Shown here: in pieces, positions 27,197-35,865 of the stretch | How the letters are laid out: every line of letters begins with the position of its first letter | Numbering within the stretch: the first letter of the stretch is position 1 | Origin: UBA6136 sp044350805 | Lineage (GTDB): Bacteria > Pseudomonadota > Gammaproteobacteria > Methylococcales > Methylococcaceae | DNA: 64,000 nt | Direction: 5' to 3' | Assembly: GCA_044350805.1 (NCBI GenBank) | Contig: JBILGU010000006.1 | Span: 67,459-131,458, forward strand | The notes under the pieces: generated by a model | Database searches by the model: none | What the model was told of the DNA's origin: nothing | Seen by the model: the letters and a program-made list of their open reading frames with translations, nothing else | Program-made: the position numbers and the translations under genes

Positions 27197-28327
27197 TCAG
27201 CTCATCTCATCTGGAATCCAAATATTCTTGAGGCGAATGCTCTGGCGCCAGCGAACACTCATCGAAGGATAGAGAGAGAGAAACTGGCTGATGATATCTG
27301 ATTGATCCCACAATCGAATCCTTGCCCCTTGCGCGCGTGCGTCAATCTGAACCTGGGGATGGAATCCTCGCCACGAAACAAGTAATCCCTGATCGGCCTG
27401 GAAGCCCTGCATCGTGCCGAAGAATTGACTGAAGGCCAGGGCGTCGCACTCCTGCTGGAGAGGATGAACTCGTACACAGGTTTTGGGGCGATCCAGCCCG
27501 AAAGCCCCTGCGGCCACCATGAAAAGTCCAGAGCTATCGCGCTCCTCCAGGGGAATCGTGGTCAGGCCCCCGGCCTTGAGGATATCGCGGATCAGCGCTT
27601 CAATGCCCATCGATTCTAATGCGGCTTCAAAAGGTGCACGGACCGCGTTTAAAGCCATAGCCTCTAAGGTTTCTCCCGAATGATCAAAACCCCGGCTTGG
27701 AGCGGGTATCTGGATTCCAATGGCTGGAGCTGGAGCTGGAGCTGGAGCTGGAGCTGGTGGGTTGAATTGGGTTTCTTCCGGGGCGGGTGGCTTGAGTCGG
27801 ATCTGGCTACTGGCCGAAATCTCGGGGACCAAAACGACCTCCGGCGGACGTCCTAAGGCCCGCTGAATTTGATGGGCTGCATCTGAAACTTTGATCTGCG
27901 TGATCAGTTGGGGGTAGGTCAAGTACTGCTGTACGCTGGAGTTGAACGATGTCGAGGGCACTTCAGTCGCCAGCCAACGCACATCTCTAAGTTGAGTGAA
28001 GGGCGATTCAGCGTTAGGGTCAAAGCCGTATGGGGACGTGATTTCGCCAATGGCAAGGGTCCCTGCCGTTTTTCTGGGCATCAGGACGTAATCTTTGGAG
28101 TTCATGCCAAGGACAAACTCGAAAACCATATCCGAGAGGTTGGCAAGATCTTTATCGTCCGCGCCATCGAATTTTTCCAGAAGGTATTTTCTAATTCCGG
28201 CGTAGTCCGGTGTGTCTGTGAAATCATCGCCGTGAAGGAAATCAAGAACAAGATAGATTCGTGCCTCTTGAAAAAACTGAGCCTCGTATTGGCTATGAAG
28301 ACCTGCATTGACTAGCCAGACTGCCAT
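27197..28327 (-). CDS. Mrr-like restriction endonuclease homolog with altered catalytic motif
   Basis: The 376-residue protein follows the pattern of Mrr-type restriction proteins. The opening MAVWLVNAGLHSQYEAQFF and the region with SKDYVLMPRKTAGTLAIGE match the N-terminal modification-reading part. A Pro-Ala linker follows, then a restriction-endonuclease-like fold from about residue 225 with QFFGTMQGFQADQGLLVSW and IRLWDQSDII. In active members the core reads like VQVKSS. Here the matching stretch is VRVHPLQQE, so the expected Gln-x-Lys is replaced by Arg-x-His. The start at 28327 is fixed by AGGAGG five bases upstream. Activity against DNA is doubtful; a binding role is possible. Confidence 0.7.
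   Translation of the reverse strand: MAVWLVNAGLHSQYEAQFFQEARIYLVLDFLHGDDFTDTPDYAGIRKYLLEKFDGADDKDLANLSDMVFEFVLGMNSKDYVLMPRKTAGTLAIGEITSPYGFDPNAESPFTQLRDVRWLATEVPSTSFNSSVQQYLTYPQLITQIKVSDAAHQIQRALGRPPEVVLVPEISASSQIRLKPPAPEETQFNPPAPAPAPAPAPAIGIQIPAPSRGFDHSGETLEAMALNAVRAPFEAALESMGIEALIRDILKAGGLTTIPLEERDSSGLFMVAAGAFGLDRPKTCVRVHPLQQECDALAFSQFFGTMQGFQADQGLLVSWRGFHPQVQIDARAQGARIRLWDQSDIISQFLSLYPSMSVRWRQSIRLKNIWIPDEMS
27723..27757 (-). repeat. Hexanucleotide tandem repeat in the Mrr-like gene
   Basis: Five perfect GCTGGA units (27723-27752) and a partial sixth encode a Pro-Ala alternation in the linker between the two halves of the protein. Copy-number change would keep the reading frame and alter linker length by two residues per unit. 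Confidence 0.85.
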
Positions 28328-28789
28328 CTTTCCTCCTTTCCTAATAATGTTTCGGGCCGCGTTGAAGTTCCAAACGGATGCTTGAAAGAGGAGCCATTCC
28401 CTCTTGAAGTCGTGGAGGGTGCTGGGAGGTCGATCAGGGCTTCGGCCAAAAGACGCCTCAAACAACCGTCAGCTTATTGTGCAGGAGCATGGGATCGAAT
28501 GTCATGGGCCGAACCTCAATCCCACGAACTCGTTCGAATGCCCTTTCAGGGTAATCAGAGGCTTCTCCTGATGCGCGCCATTGCTCTGCCAGGTTGTATT
28601 GTCGCTCTCCTCGGTTCGGGAAGCCATTTTTTCTAAACTCACTGCCGTGGGATTAAAACAAGTCTATGTCATTATGGACGAGTAAAGCGGCGGGCCCCCG
28701 ACAACTTTTTCAGGCGGAAACCATCTCACTGAGTTCCATCGTGGAGACGGGATTTCCAAACTCGGCAACCCCCGGATTGATTTAGCGAT
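28328..28789. other. Divergent intergenic region, no gene seen
   Basis: This 462-base gap separates the Mrr-like gene (-) from a TPR glycosyltransferase gene (+). Open frames here lack ribosome sites and recognisable sequence. For the - strand gene a weak promoter is possible: TTGGAA at 28373-28368 and CATTAT at 28349-28344 with an 18-base spacer. No promoter is evident for the + strand gene, and its ATG at 28790 has no clear ribosome site. Confidence 0.45.
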
Positions 28790-30967
28790 ATGGGATACGT
28801 TGTGCAGGATCTGGTCGATTCGATGCTTGAAGCTTTGGCCGTGGGTAATCTCCCGCTTTCAATGGCACGTGCTTATCGGCTAGTTGTTATTGCACCCGAG
28901 GAGTTGATTGGCTGGAAGGCGTTGGGTGTTGCACTAAATCTGGAGGGGAAGCGGTTTCCGGCGATGTCTGCGATGATGCGCTCTACGCAGCTTGCGCCAA
29001 AAGACGCTGAAGCTTTTTACAACCTGGGCATCTGCTTTCAGCAGTTGGCTCAATTTCATGAAGCCGAGTCGGCCATCAGAGAGGCCTTTCAACTCCGCGC
29101 GGACTATCCAGAGGCCTATAGCAATCTGGCAGTCACCTTGAATAGTCTGAGCCGGTTCATCGAGGCAATTGCGGCGTGTCGAACGGCGATTATGCTCAGT
29201 CCTTTCTACCCTGAAGCTTTCAACAACCTAGGCATTACCCTTCAAGGGATTGGCGCTAAGCAAGGTGCTGTTTGGGCTTACCAGCGCGCGCTTTTGCTTC
29301 GCTCGGGATGGGGCCAGGTCCACAACAACCTCAGTATTTGCCTTTATGAGCTGGACTGCTTAGAGGACGCGAAGAGCCATTGCAGAGAAGCCATTCAGCT
29401 CAATCCCCATTTTGCTGAGGCCCATAACAATATGGGGGTGATCCTGAAGGACCAAAACGATCTCACAGCCGCAAGGCATTGCTGCGAAAAAGCCCTCATG
29501 ATCAGCCCCGGCTATGCCGAGGCCAAAAATAACCTCGGCGTCATTTATCAGAAGTCTCTTCTTTTTGCTGCGGCTGAAATGGTTTGCAAGCATGCAACCC
29601 AGCTTCGCCCAGATTATCCAGAGGCCTGGAGTAATCTGGGTAATGCGCTTCACGGCGTTGGGCAAATCGATGAAGCCGAGTCTGCATATCAGGAAGCACT
29701 CAGGCTAAGACCGGACTACGCCGAGGCGCATAACAACCTGGGTGTTCTTCTCTTTCATTCCCATGGGTCGACGCTTGCCACGCAAAGTCATCAACGAGCC
29801 ATTGTGCTGGAGCCGGCCTATGCCGAGGCGTGGTGTAATTTAGGAGCGGCAATCAAGGATTTGCGGTCCGGGCGAAGCGCAGAGGCCTACTGTCGCCGGG
29901 CAATTGATCTTCAACCTGAGTATCCCGAAGCATTCAACAATCTCGGCATCATCCTTCATGATCGAGCCCTTTTTGTCGAGTCGATCGAAGCCTATGCGGA
30001 GGCTATTCGACTGAATCCGCAGCATGCCATGGCTCACCGCAATCAGGCACTTGTGTATTTGTTGCTAGGGCAGTTTCAGGTGGGGTTGATCGGGTATGAG
30101 TGGCGTTATAAGGACCCGGAGACAGGGTTGCGACCTCGTGAGCCACGCCATCGACTATGGTCAGGACAAGTCGATCTGGGCCACAGTACCCTCCTGTTAT
30201 TCGCTGAGCAGGGCATCGGGGATACGCTTCAGTTTTTTCGATATGCGCTACTCCTTGCCCGTCAGGGCGTTCAAGTGATTATGGAGGTTCAGAAGCCATT
30301 AGTGCCATTCCTCTGCGATCTTGATGCAAGAATTAACGTGCTCGAATTAGGCGCTTCGCTGCCCCCTTATGACTGGCATTGTCCTCTGATGTCGTTGCCC
30401 AGCATTCTCGGTGTCGATTTGGACTCCATACCATTTGCAAGTGGCTATCTAAATGCGAGGGCAGATCACCTGGCCTATTGGCTTGAGTTCCTGGGCGAGA
30501 AGCAGCGGCCGCGAATTGGGCTTTGCATGAGCGGGCAGCGCTCTCACGGGAATGACAGTCAACGGAGTATTCCCTGGAACAGATTTCAAGGTGTGCTGAA
30601 TGAAAGGTATGAATATTTTCTCCTTCAGATCGAGGTTAGGCCGTCGGATGCACTGGGGCTAATGGAATGCCCCATGGTCAGAAAACCCGAAATACAGGAC
30701 TTTCGGGATACGGCCGCCCTTGCGAGTCTGATGGATGTCGTCGTCACAGTCGACACTAGCGTTGCCCACCTTTCTGGCGCATTGGGTGTACCCACCTGGG
30801 TGCTTCTCCCCTACATCCCCGATTGGCGCTGGTTAGTAGAACGTCAAGATAGTCCTTGGTACCAAAGCATCAGGCTTTTTCGTCAAAGTGAGGGCCGCTC
30901 ATGGGAAGGTGTCATCAACAGGGTTGCCGATGCACTGGACCGGCAATTTGGCCCTTGTTCCGATTGA
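28790..30967 (+). CDS. TPR protein with GT9-like C-terminal domain
   Basis: The 725-residue protein carries about twelve TPR units to about residue 425 and then the GT9-like half, with LFAEQGIGDTLQFFRYALL, CPLMSLPSIL, GLCMSGQRSHGNDSQRS and VDTSVAHLSGALGVPTW plus DWRWLVERQDSPWY. It has one reduced TPR near residues 323-356 (FHSHGSTLATQSHQRA). It is convergent with the next paralog, 28 bases apart, and the two C-terminal ends share long identical stretches around VAHLSGALGVPTWVLLPYI, pointing to recent duplication or gene conversion. The start codon lacks a good ribosome site and may be misplaced. Confidence 0.8.
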   Translation: MGYVVQDLVDSMLEALAVGNLPLSMARAYRLVVIAPEELIGWKALGVALNLEGKRFPAMSAMMRSTQLAPKDAEAFYNLGICFQQLAQFHEAESAIREAFQLRADYPEAYSNLAVTLNSLSRFIEAIAACRTAIMLSPFYPEAFNNLGITLQGIGAKQGAVWAYQRALLLRSGWGQVHNNLSICLYELDCLEDAKSHCREAIQLNPHFAEAHNNMGVILKDQNDLTAARHCCEKALMISPGYAEAKNNLGVIYQKSLLFAAAEMVCKHATQLRPDYPEAWSNLGNALHGVGQIDEAESAYQEALRLRPDYAEAHNNLGVLLFHSHGSTLATQSHQRAIVLEPAYAEAWCNLGAAIKDLRSGRSAEAYCRRAIDLQPEYPEAFNNLGIILHDRALFVESIEAYAEAIRLNPQHAMAHRNQALVYLLLGQFQVGLIGYEWRYKDPETGLRPREPRHRLWSGQVDLGHSTLLLFAEQGIGDTLQFFRYALLLARQGVQVIMEVQKPLVPFLCDLDARINVLELGASLPPYDWHCPLMSLPSILGVDLDSIPFASGYLNARADHLAYWLEFLGEKQRPRIGLCMSGQRSHGNDSQRSIPWNRFQGVLNERYEYFLLQIEVRPSDALGLMECPMVRKPEIQDFRDTAALASLMDVVVTVDTSVAHLSGALGVPTWVLLPYIPDWRWLVERQDSPWYQSIRLFRQSEGRSWEGVINRVADALDRQFGPCSD

Positions 30968-30995
30968 ACGCCAAGAGGAGCATGATCACCTTGAT

Positions 30996-33065
30996 TTATT
31001 GCAGGCCATAATCACGCTCAAGATCTGCCATGACGGCTGCAATCACAGGCATCCAAGATCGATCTTCCGCTTGCCGATAGAGCCTCAGGCTCTGATACCA
31101 GGGGCTGTCTCGCCGCCCAAGGAGCCAGCGCCAATCAGGGATGTAGGGGAGAAGCACCCAGGTGGGTACACCCAATGCGCCAGAAAGGTGAGCAACGCTG
31201 GTATCCACACTGATGACGAGATCCATCAGGGAACAGAGCGCAGCCGTATCCTCAAAATTCTCGATATCGACTGAAATGGGCGCTGGGGATGAAAGGGTTC
31301 TCGCTGTCTTTTGATCCTCGGGACGAGTCTCTATTTGCAAGAGAACGACATCGAACCCCGAAGGAAAGTGACCGGCGAGACTTGCCAGCGGAATGCTTCG
31401 GTGGTGATCTTGGCTATGTCTTGGGTTTCCGCTGACCACCAGACCAATGCGCGGGCGGCACTTGGCGCCAAGCCGATCCTGCCACTTGAGTGTCGTCAGA
31501 GGATCAGGCGTAAGGTATCTCTCGGGGTAGGGGATATTCTGATCGGTTATGCCCAATGCCAAGGGAAGAGACATTAGGGGAAAGTGGAAATCGTATGAAG
31601 GTGGTGAATCGCCCTGAGCGATGATCTCTTTGCATCCGAGCGTCGAGAGGACCGTTTTTAGTTGGGGTTGGACTTCCAAAATGACCTTGATCCCTTGCCC
31701 GGACAGGACGTGTGCAAACCGGGCAAATTGAAGGGTGTCTCCCAGCCCTTGTTCTGCATACAAAAGGAGGGTTTTTCCAGAAATCGGATCGTTGCCATTC
31801 CATTCGGGTTGCACGGATGTCTTGCGCTGAATCCCCAGCACCTCATGCTTGAAGCGCCATTCGTAGAGGGGCCATCCCGAAGTGAAAGCGCCATGAAGCA
31901 GGTGTGCAAGACCTCGATTCCAGTGCGCCTCGGCAAAGTCTGGCGTGATCTTTATCGCATTGCTGTAGGCTGCCTCTGCTGCCTCCGGAAGCCCAAGTTC
32001 GTAGAGGGTGTTGCCGAGATTCATATGCGCTGCGGAATTCAGGGGTAGGCGCAGTATGGCGGCCTGATAAATGTCCACGGCCTCCCTGAGTCGCCCTATC
32101 TCTTTTAACGTATTGCCGAGATTGATATAGGTTTCTCCTTCGTCAGGCGAGAGTCTGACGGCTTCTCGATGATGCTCCTCGGCTTTTTCGAGTTCTCGAA
32201 GCGTCTTGAGCGCATTTCCCAAATTGCTGTGCGCTTTGGCATTTTTCGGATCAACACGAATCGCATCCTTGAAGGCAAGAGCAGCCTCCTGATCGCGTTT
32301 CTCTTCTCGAAGGAGGTTGCCCAGGCTCAGATAGAGGTCCGGATTGTTGGGAGAGAGACGAATCGCTTCCCTGTACGCTGACTCGGCCTCCTTGGGTCGG
32401 TTCAAATCACGTAAGGTATGGCCAAGATTGTAGTGGGCGATGCCGATGCCGGGGCGAAGGTGGATGGCCGTCAAGAAGGCCGCATGGGCCTCCTCAAGTG
32501 CGCCCTGTTCTCGAAGGGCTAAACCAAGATTGAAATGGAGTTCCGGCACTCCGGTCGCCAGTTGGATTGCTTCCCGATAAGCAGAGATGGCCTCGTCCAG
32601 CTTGCCGCAGGCTTTGAGCGCATTTCCAAGGCTCGTTCGCGCCGGAATGTGATCCGACTTAAGACGCACTGTTTCCCTGAGTGATTTCACCGCCTGATCG
32701 GCTTGGTTTGCCCCCAGTAAAGCGATGGCCAGATTGAAATGGACATCGGGATTCTCTGGAGCGTACGTTGCGGATCTTTGAAGCCAAGGCAAAGCATCTG
32801 AGGGGTTGCTCGTTTGGGCGATGATGCAGCCCTGAATGAGCCATCCGAGAAAGTGGTGGGGGTAATTTTGGTTGAAGGCATCCGCAAGTTCCCTTGACTG
32901 GGCGAAATTTCCGGATGAAAACGAGCGGAGCAGTCGTTCAATGTCTGATGTTTTAGGGGTTGGGCATGAAGAACGCTCAAGCGCTTTGGATGCACGCTTT
33001 TTACTTCCCGTCTCGATTTTTGATCGTTCCGGATTGCGGGGTCTTTTGGAGTCAGGCCCTGTCAT
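30996..33065 (-). CDS. TPR protein with GT9-like C-terminal domain
   Basis: The 689-residue protein starts with a charged Arg/Lys-rich segment of about 40 residues. About ten TPR units follow to about residue 390, then the GT9-like half with LYAEQGLGDTLQFARFAHV, FPLMSLPLAL, GLVVSGNPRHSQDHHRS and VDTSVAHLSGALGVPTW plus DWRWLLGRRDSPWY. The repeat units are especially regular (HFNLGLALREQGALEEA type). It diverges from the lytic transglycosylase gene at 33322. Donor and target are unknown; it may work with the T6SS or the cell envelope by proximity only. Confidence 0.8.
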   Translation of the reverse strand: MTGPDSKRPRNPERSKIETGSKKRASKALERSSCPTPKTSDIERLLRSFSSGNFAQSRELADAFNQNYPHHFLGWLIQGCIIAQTSNPSDALPWLQRSATYAPENPDVHFNLAIALLGANQADQAVKSLRETVRLKSDHIPARTSLGNALKACGKLDEAISAYREAIQLATGVPELHFNLGLALREQGALEEAHAAFLTAIHLRPGIGIAHYNLGHTLRDLNRPKEAESAYREAIRLSPNNPDLYLSLGNLLREEKRDQEAALAFKDAIRVDPKNAKAHSNLGNALKTLRELEKAEEHHREAVRLSPDEGETYINLGNTLKEIGRLREAVDIYQAAILRLPLNSAAHMNLGNTLYELGLPEAAEAAYSNAIKITPDFAEAHWNRGLAHLLHGAFTSGWPLYEWRFKHEVLGIQRKTSVQPEWNGNDPISGKTLLLYAEQGLGDTLQFARFAHVLSGQGIKVILEVQPQLKTVLSTLGCKEIIAQGDSPPSYDFHFPLMSLPLALGITDQNIPYPERYLTPDPLTTLKWQDRLGAKCRPRIGLVVSGNPRHSQDHHRSIPLASLAGHFPSGFDVVLLQIETRPEDQKTARTLSSPAPISVDIENFEDTAALCSLMDLVISVDTSVAHLSGALGVPTWVLLPYIPDWRWLLGRRDSPWYQSLRLYRQAEDRSWMPVIAAVMADLERDYGLQ

Positions 33066-33254
33066 ATGTTGTCTTTGAATGCTTAAGAAGGATTGCTCGT
33101 GGACGCTGAGGATAGATGCGTAAGGACGCGATAGACTGACGAAACCTCCCTAAGCCCCGCTATGTTGAGATGCGCACAAGCAGGCTGCCGCAAGATGAGA
33201 TCCGCGCCGGCTAGAGGTTAATCGCAGTTTAATCTTTCTTTGGTCAGAGCGTGC

Positions 33255-33286
33255 AGTGTGACATGGGTTGTTTCTAACGTTACACT
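33255..33286. promoter_or_regulatory. Imperfect inverted repeat before the transglycosylase gene
   Basis: AGTGTGAC (33255-33262) and GTTACACT (33279-33286) are inverted copies with one mismatch and a 16-base spacer. The repeat lies 36 bases before the start codon, a plausible operator position. Confidence 0.3.
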
Positions 33287-33321
33287 GAAAGGCCGATTTA
33301 GCCTGTGTTCGGAGTGATCAA

Positions 33322-33951
33322 TTGAAACAGCAGCCATACAAAAGACGAAATTTTGTTTGCTTGATGGCGGTTGTTGTCAGTTTCGCATGGCCGTGCTCGG
33401 CGAAAGCCGATGTCTATAAATTCGTTGGGAAGTCGGGAACCCCTTACTATACTGCTCGGCCCTCATCGGGCAGGGCTTCAGGGATCCCCCCAAGACCTCG
33501 GGATGCAAACTTCACCTGGGCTAGTACGAACCTAGGGTACAAAGAATACTCAGGACAATACAGCGCAGCTCCGCTTAGCGTCAATCAGTGGGTGGACTTG
33601 GCTGCGCAGACTTACAATCTTGACCCTAAGCTGTTGCATGCAGTGATTGGAGTCGAATCATCCTATGATGCAGCAGCGGTATCTCCTAAAGGCGCTGTGG
33701 GACTGATGCAGTTGATGCCGGCAACAGCCGCAAGATTCAATGTTGCTGATCCCCTGGATGCAAGAGAAAACATTTTGGGGGGAAGCCGTTATCTCCGGAC
33801 GCTTCTTGCCCTTTTCGATCAGGATCTTGAGTTGGCTCTCGCGGCCTACAATGCCGGTGAACAGAACGTTATTCGCTATGGAAGGCGAGTGCCGCCTTTT
33901 ATTGAAACTCAGGCATACGTTGATAAGGTTTTGGGGCGCTATCTCCGCTGA
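33322..33951 (+). CDS. Exported lytic transglycosylase (SLT domain)
   Basis: This enzyme cleaves peptidoglycan between MurNAc and GlcNAc. The 209-residue protein has an N-terminal export segment (to about residue 29, ending SAKA), a short region starting DVYKFVGKSGTPYYT that resembles the DUF4124 pattern, and an SLT domain with catalytic Glu112 in GVESSYD, then SPKGAVGLMQLMPATA and LALAAYNAGEQNV. The start is TTG at 33322, with GGAG at 33311-33314 correctly spaced and no ATG nearby. It faces the tail of the T6SS locus and overlaps its last gene by 13 bases. It could open the cell wall for the secretion apparatus or be a general housekeeping enzyme. Confidence 0.88.
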   Translation: MKQQPYKRRNFVCLMAVVVSFAWPCSAKADVYKFVGKSGTPYYTARPSSGRASGIPPRPRDANFTWASTNLGYKEYSGQYSAAPLSVNQWVDLAAQTYNLDPKLLHAVIGVESSYDAAAVSPKGAVGLMQLMPATAARFNVADPLDARENILGGSRYLRTLLALFDQDLELALAAYNAGEQNVIRYGRRVPPFIETQAYVDKVLGRYLR

Positions 33952-34739
33952 TTACCCACGCACTTAGATCGCTTGCCCCCCCTACTTGGTCTTGTACATC
34001 CCGTATTAGTTTGGTGAGTGGCCGATTTGATCATTGAGCCTTGGGGATCTTTGCTTTTTCGAGGTTTCTTTTTTTCATGCTTCTTTCGCTTATCGCTGAT
34101 TTGAGCTTTATGCTGATTGATCAGTTTCTCAATCGAAACGCCTTGGTCGCCACAATAGAGGATTCCATTGACGAGGCAGAAGCCGCAACGTGGCTTTGAT
34201 ACGCCCCTTTTGGGGCTTGGGTTGTTGGGTTTGGCTTGTTTTAGATTCGTGGTGTTCGAAGGCTTAGCGCTCTTGGCAGCTTTCAGCTTTGGGGCCTTGG
34301 CCTTGGCCATGGCAATGGGCTTTGATTGCTTTGCGGGTGCTTCGGTTTTATGGGCTGTCGGTTGTAAAGGGGGTTTAGGCGCCTTGCGTGGTTTTGTGGC
34401 GACGGGAGCTGCGGGAGTCTTTTCTGCCTTGATGGGCTTGGAAGTCCCAAAAGGCGGGATCGAAACGGCTGGCCTTGCCTGATAAGGAGCGCTGTAGTTG
34501 CCTCTGGATGAACTGGATGATGAAGGTGTCGCTGGCCCCGGATTGCGAGAACGCAGCATTTCGAGCCTTTGCGAACGCTCATCAGCACTCATTTCCGTGC
34601 TGTTGTCATCAGAGTCACTGGAAGGCGAGGCGGAAACGGGTAAGGGAAAATTCAGAAAAAGGGCAATACAGAGGGCGGGGGGGATAGAAATCCTCTCTTT
34701 CCAACTTCGTCTTGGTTTCGGCACGGTCCAGGTCATCAT
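33939..34739 (-). CDS. Exported Lys/Pro/Ala-rich basic protein, last gene of the T6SS locus
   Basis: I do not recognise this 266-residue protein. It has a hydrophobic export segment at about residues 19-38 (ALCIALFLNFPLPVSAS). A Ser-rich stretch follows, then a long Lys/Ala/Pro-rich low-complexity region (about 95-185), a small Cys cluster (CGFCLVNGILYCG) near residue 190, and a very basic tail (KRKKHEKKKPRKSK). Low-complexity basic proteins of this kind can bind acidic polymers or DNA. The ATGA overlap with the preceding gene shows coupled translation. Because that partner carries a strongly acidic region, an electrostatic pairing between the two is plausible but untested. Confidence 0.55.
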   Translation of the reverse strand: MMTWTVPKPRRSWKERISIPPALCIALFLNFPLPVSASPSSDSDDNSTEMSADERSQRLEMLRSRNPGPATPSSSSSSRGNYSAPYQARPAVSIPPFGTSKPIKAEKTPAAPVATKPRKAPKPPLQPTAHKTEAPAKQSKPIAMAKAKAPKLKAAKSAKPSNTTNLKQAKPNNPSPKRGVSKPRCGFCLVNGILYCGDQGVSIEKLINQHKAQISDKRKKHEKKKPRKSKDPQGSMIKSATHQTNTGCTRPSRGGKRSKCVGNQRR

Positions 34740-35383
34740 GACGGCCCCCTCTTTTTCAGTTCGATCGGTATTCGTATTGAAGAGGCCAGCGCAGGGGGGG
34801 GCGCATCCTCTTCTTTGGTTAATGCAGGGTTTTCCGCTCCCATATTAAGCCAAGATTCACCGGCCAGTCCGGTATCGTTTTCATGTGAATCTAAGACGTC
34901 CCGGTGAATACGGTTGAGAGATTGACCCCACTCTTCGAAGGTTAAAAACTTTGTCGTTTTGGTCGATTTGAGGCCCTCCACTACGTATTCATTGCCGTCA
35001 AATCTGATGGCCGGCGGTCTGAAGTCGCTGTCAATTGTTTCGTCAGTTAATGCAGATTCCTGACGCTTAACCGAAGGTTGTCGCTCGGGGAGGCTCCCCG
35101 AATTGCTGGTCGAGGCGGGTGTGCTGGGGGGTGTATCTGATGAATCCAAAATGGGTGCAGGTTGAGATTCATGGGGTAACGCGAGACTCACAATGGGCTG
35201 CACACCTTTCTCCGGGCTTACCTCATTGTCATCAATCAACTCCTCGTATTCCTCGTATTCCTCTTCATATTCATCGGTTCCGATTCGGGCCAGCCAGAGG
35301 TAGCAAAGGCAAAAGCCCAGAACGAGTCCACCAATAACGCCGACCATGAACGTGAAGGAGGGTGTTAACTCAGAACCATTCAT
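34736..35383 (-). CDS. Single-span membrane protein with acidic segment, T6SS locus
   Basis: The 215-residue protein has one transmembrane helix at about residues 11-33 (FMVGVIGGLVLGFCLCYLWL), followed at once by a Glu/Tyr repeat (DEYEEEYEEYEELIDD), a Ser/Pro/Thr-rich linker and a C-terminal region of about 80 residues (FDGNEYVVEGLKSTKTTKF onwards) that looks folded. No family is recognised. It lies six bases after tssJ in the same transcript, so it is probably an envelope accessory of the secretion machine. Confidence 0.6.
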   Translation of the reverse strand: MNGSELTPSFTFMVGVIGGLVLGFCLCYLWLARIGTDEYEEEYEEYEELIDDNEVSPEKGVQPIVSLALPHESQPAPILDSSDTPPSTPASTSNSGSLPERQPSVKRQESALTDETIDSDFRPPAIRFDGNEYVVEGLKSTKTTKFLTFEEWGQSLNRIHRDVLDSHENDTGLAGESWLNMGAENPALTKEEDAPPPALASSIRIPIELKKRGPS

Positions 35384-35389
35384 TGGGGG

Positions 35390-35833
35390 TCAATAGGTGA
35401 TGCGACTGAATATGTTGGGCGCGTCACCAACCTGGACCGTGTTATGGGAGGGCAGGGAGATGCCGTAGGATGAGGAGAGCGGGGTGTTCAGTAACGTCTT
35501 CCAGAATGGGCCAGGATCAGTGAACATGAAATATACCGCTACGGGACCTTTGGCTGGGCCAGTCATCTCTATCTCCCTCTTTTCACCGGGGCTTATCGGG
35601 TGAACGCCCAACAGTGTGGGATCCTCCGTCAGAGGAAACACCTTGGATGCGACCATCTGATAGGTTTCGTCGATGAACTGTTTTTCATTGACGCTCCTCA
35701 CGATCATATAGACGAGGTGTCCATCATTGGCCTCGAGTCCCGGGTCGACATAAAAAGTCAACGGGGGAGGGGGCTCGGGGGTCGATGAGCATCCAGCTAA
35801 GAAAAGGAATACGACTATCAATTTTGCGCGCAT
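35390..35833 (-). CDS. tssJ: T6SS outer-membrane lipoprotein TssJ-like
   Basis: TssJ anchors the T6SS membrane complex to the outer membrane and contacts the periplasmic part of TssM. The 147-residue protein has a lipoprotein signal with lipobox LAGC (Cys15), then a beta-rich domain with LTFYVDPGLEANDG, DPTLLGVHPISPGEKREIEM and a C-terminal strand, matching the TssJ/SciN pattern. The sequence is divergent from well-studied members, so the call leans partly on its position directly after tssM, with 32 bases between. Confidence 0.7.
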   Translation of the reverse strand: MRAKLIVVFLFLAGCSSTPEPPPPLTFYVDPGLEANDGHLVYMIVRSVNEKQFIDETYQMVASKVFPLTEDPTLLGVHPISPGEKREIEMTGPAKGPVAVYFMFTDPGPFWKTLLNTPLSSSYGISLPSHNTVQVGDAPNIFSRITY

Positions 35834-35865
35834 AAATTAATCTTTGCACAGAGCGACTGGGTTGC

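Noticed and set aside
15120..33065. CRISPR-like or DNA repeats across the TPR genes
   Set aside because: The ~102-base periodicity is that of 34-residue TPR codons and the DNA units are not identical; no spacers or cas genes exist.
34168..34482. Hydrophobic + strand frame of 104 codons resembling a membrane protein
   Set aside because: Its hydrophobic look comes from reading the Lys/Ala/Pro-rich gene backwards; it has no conserved features.
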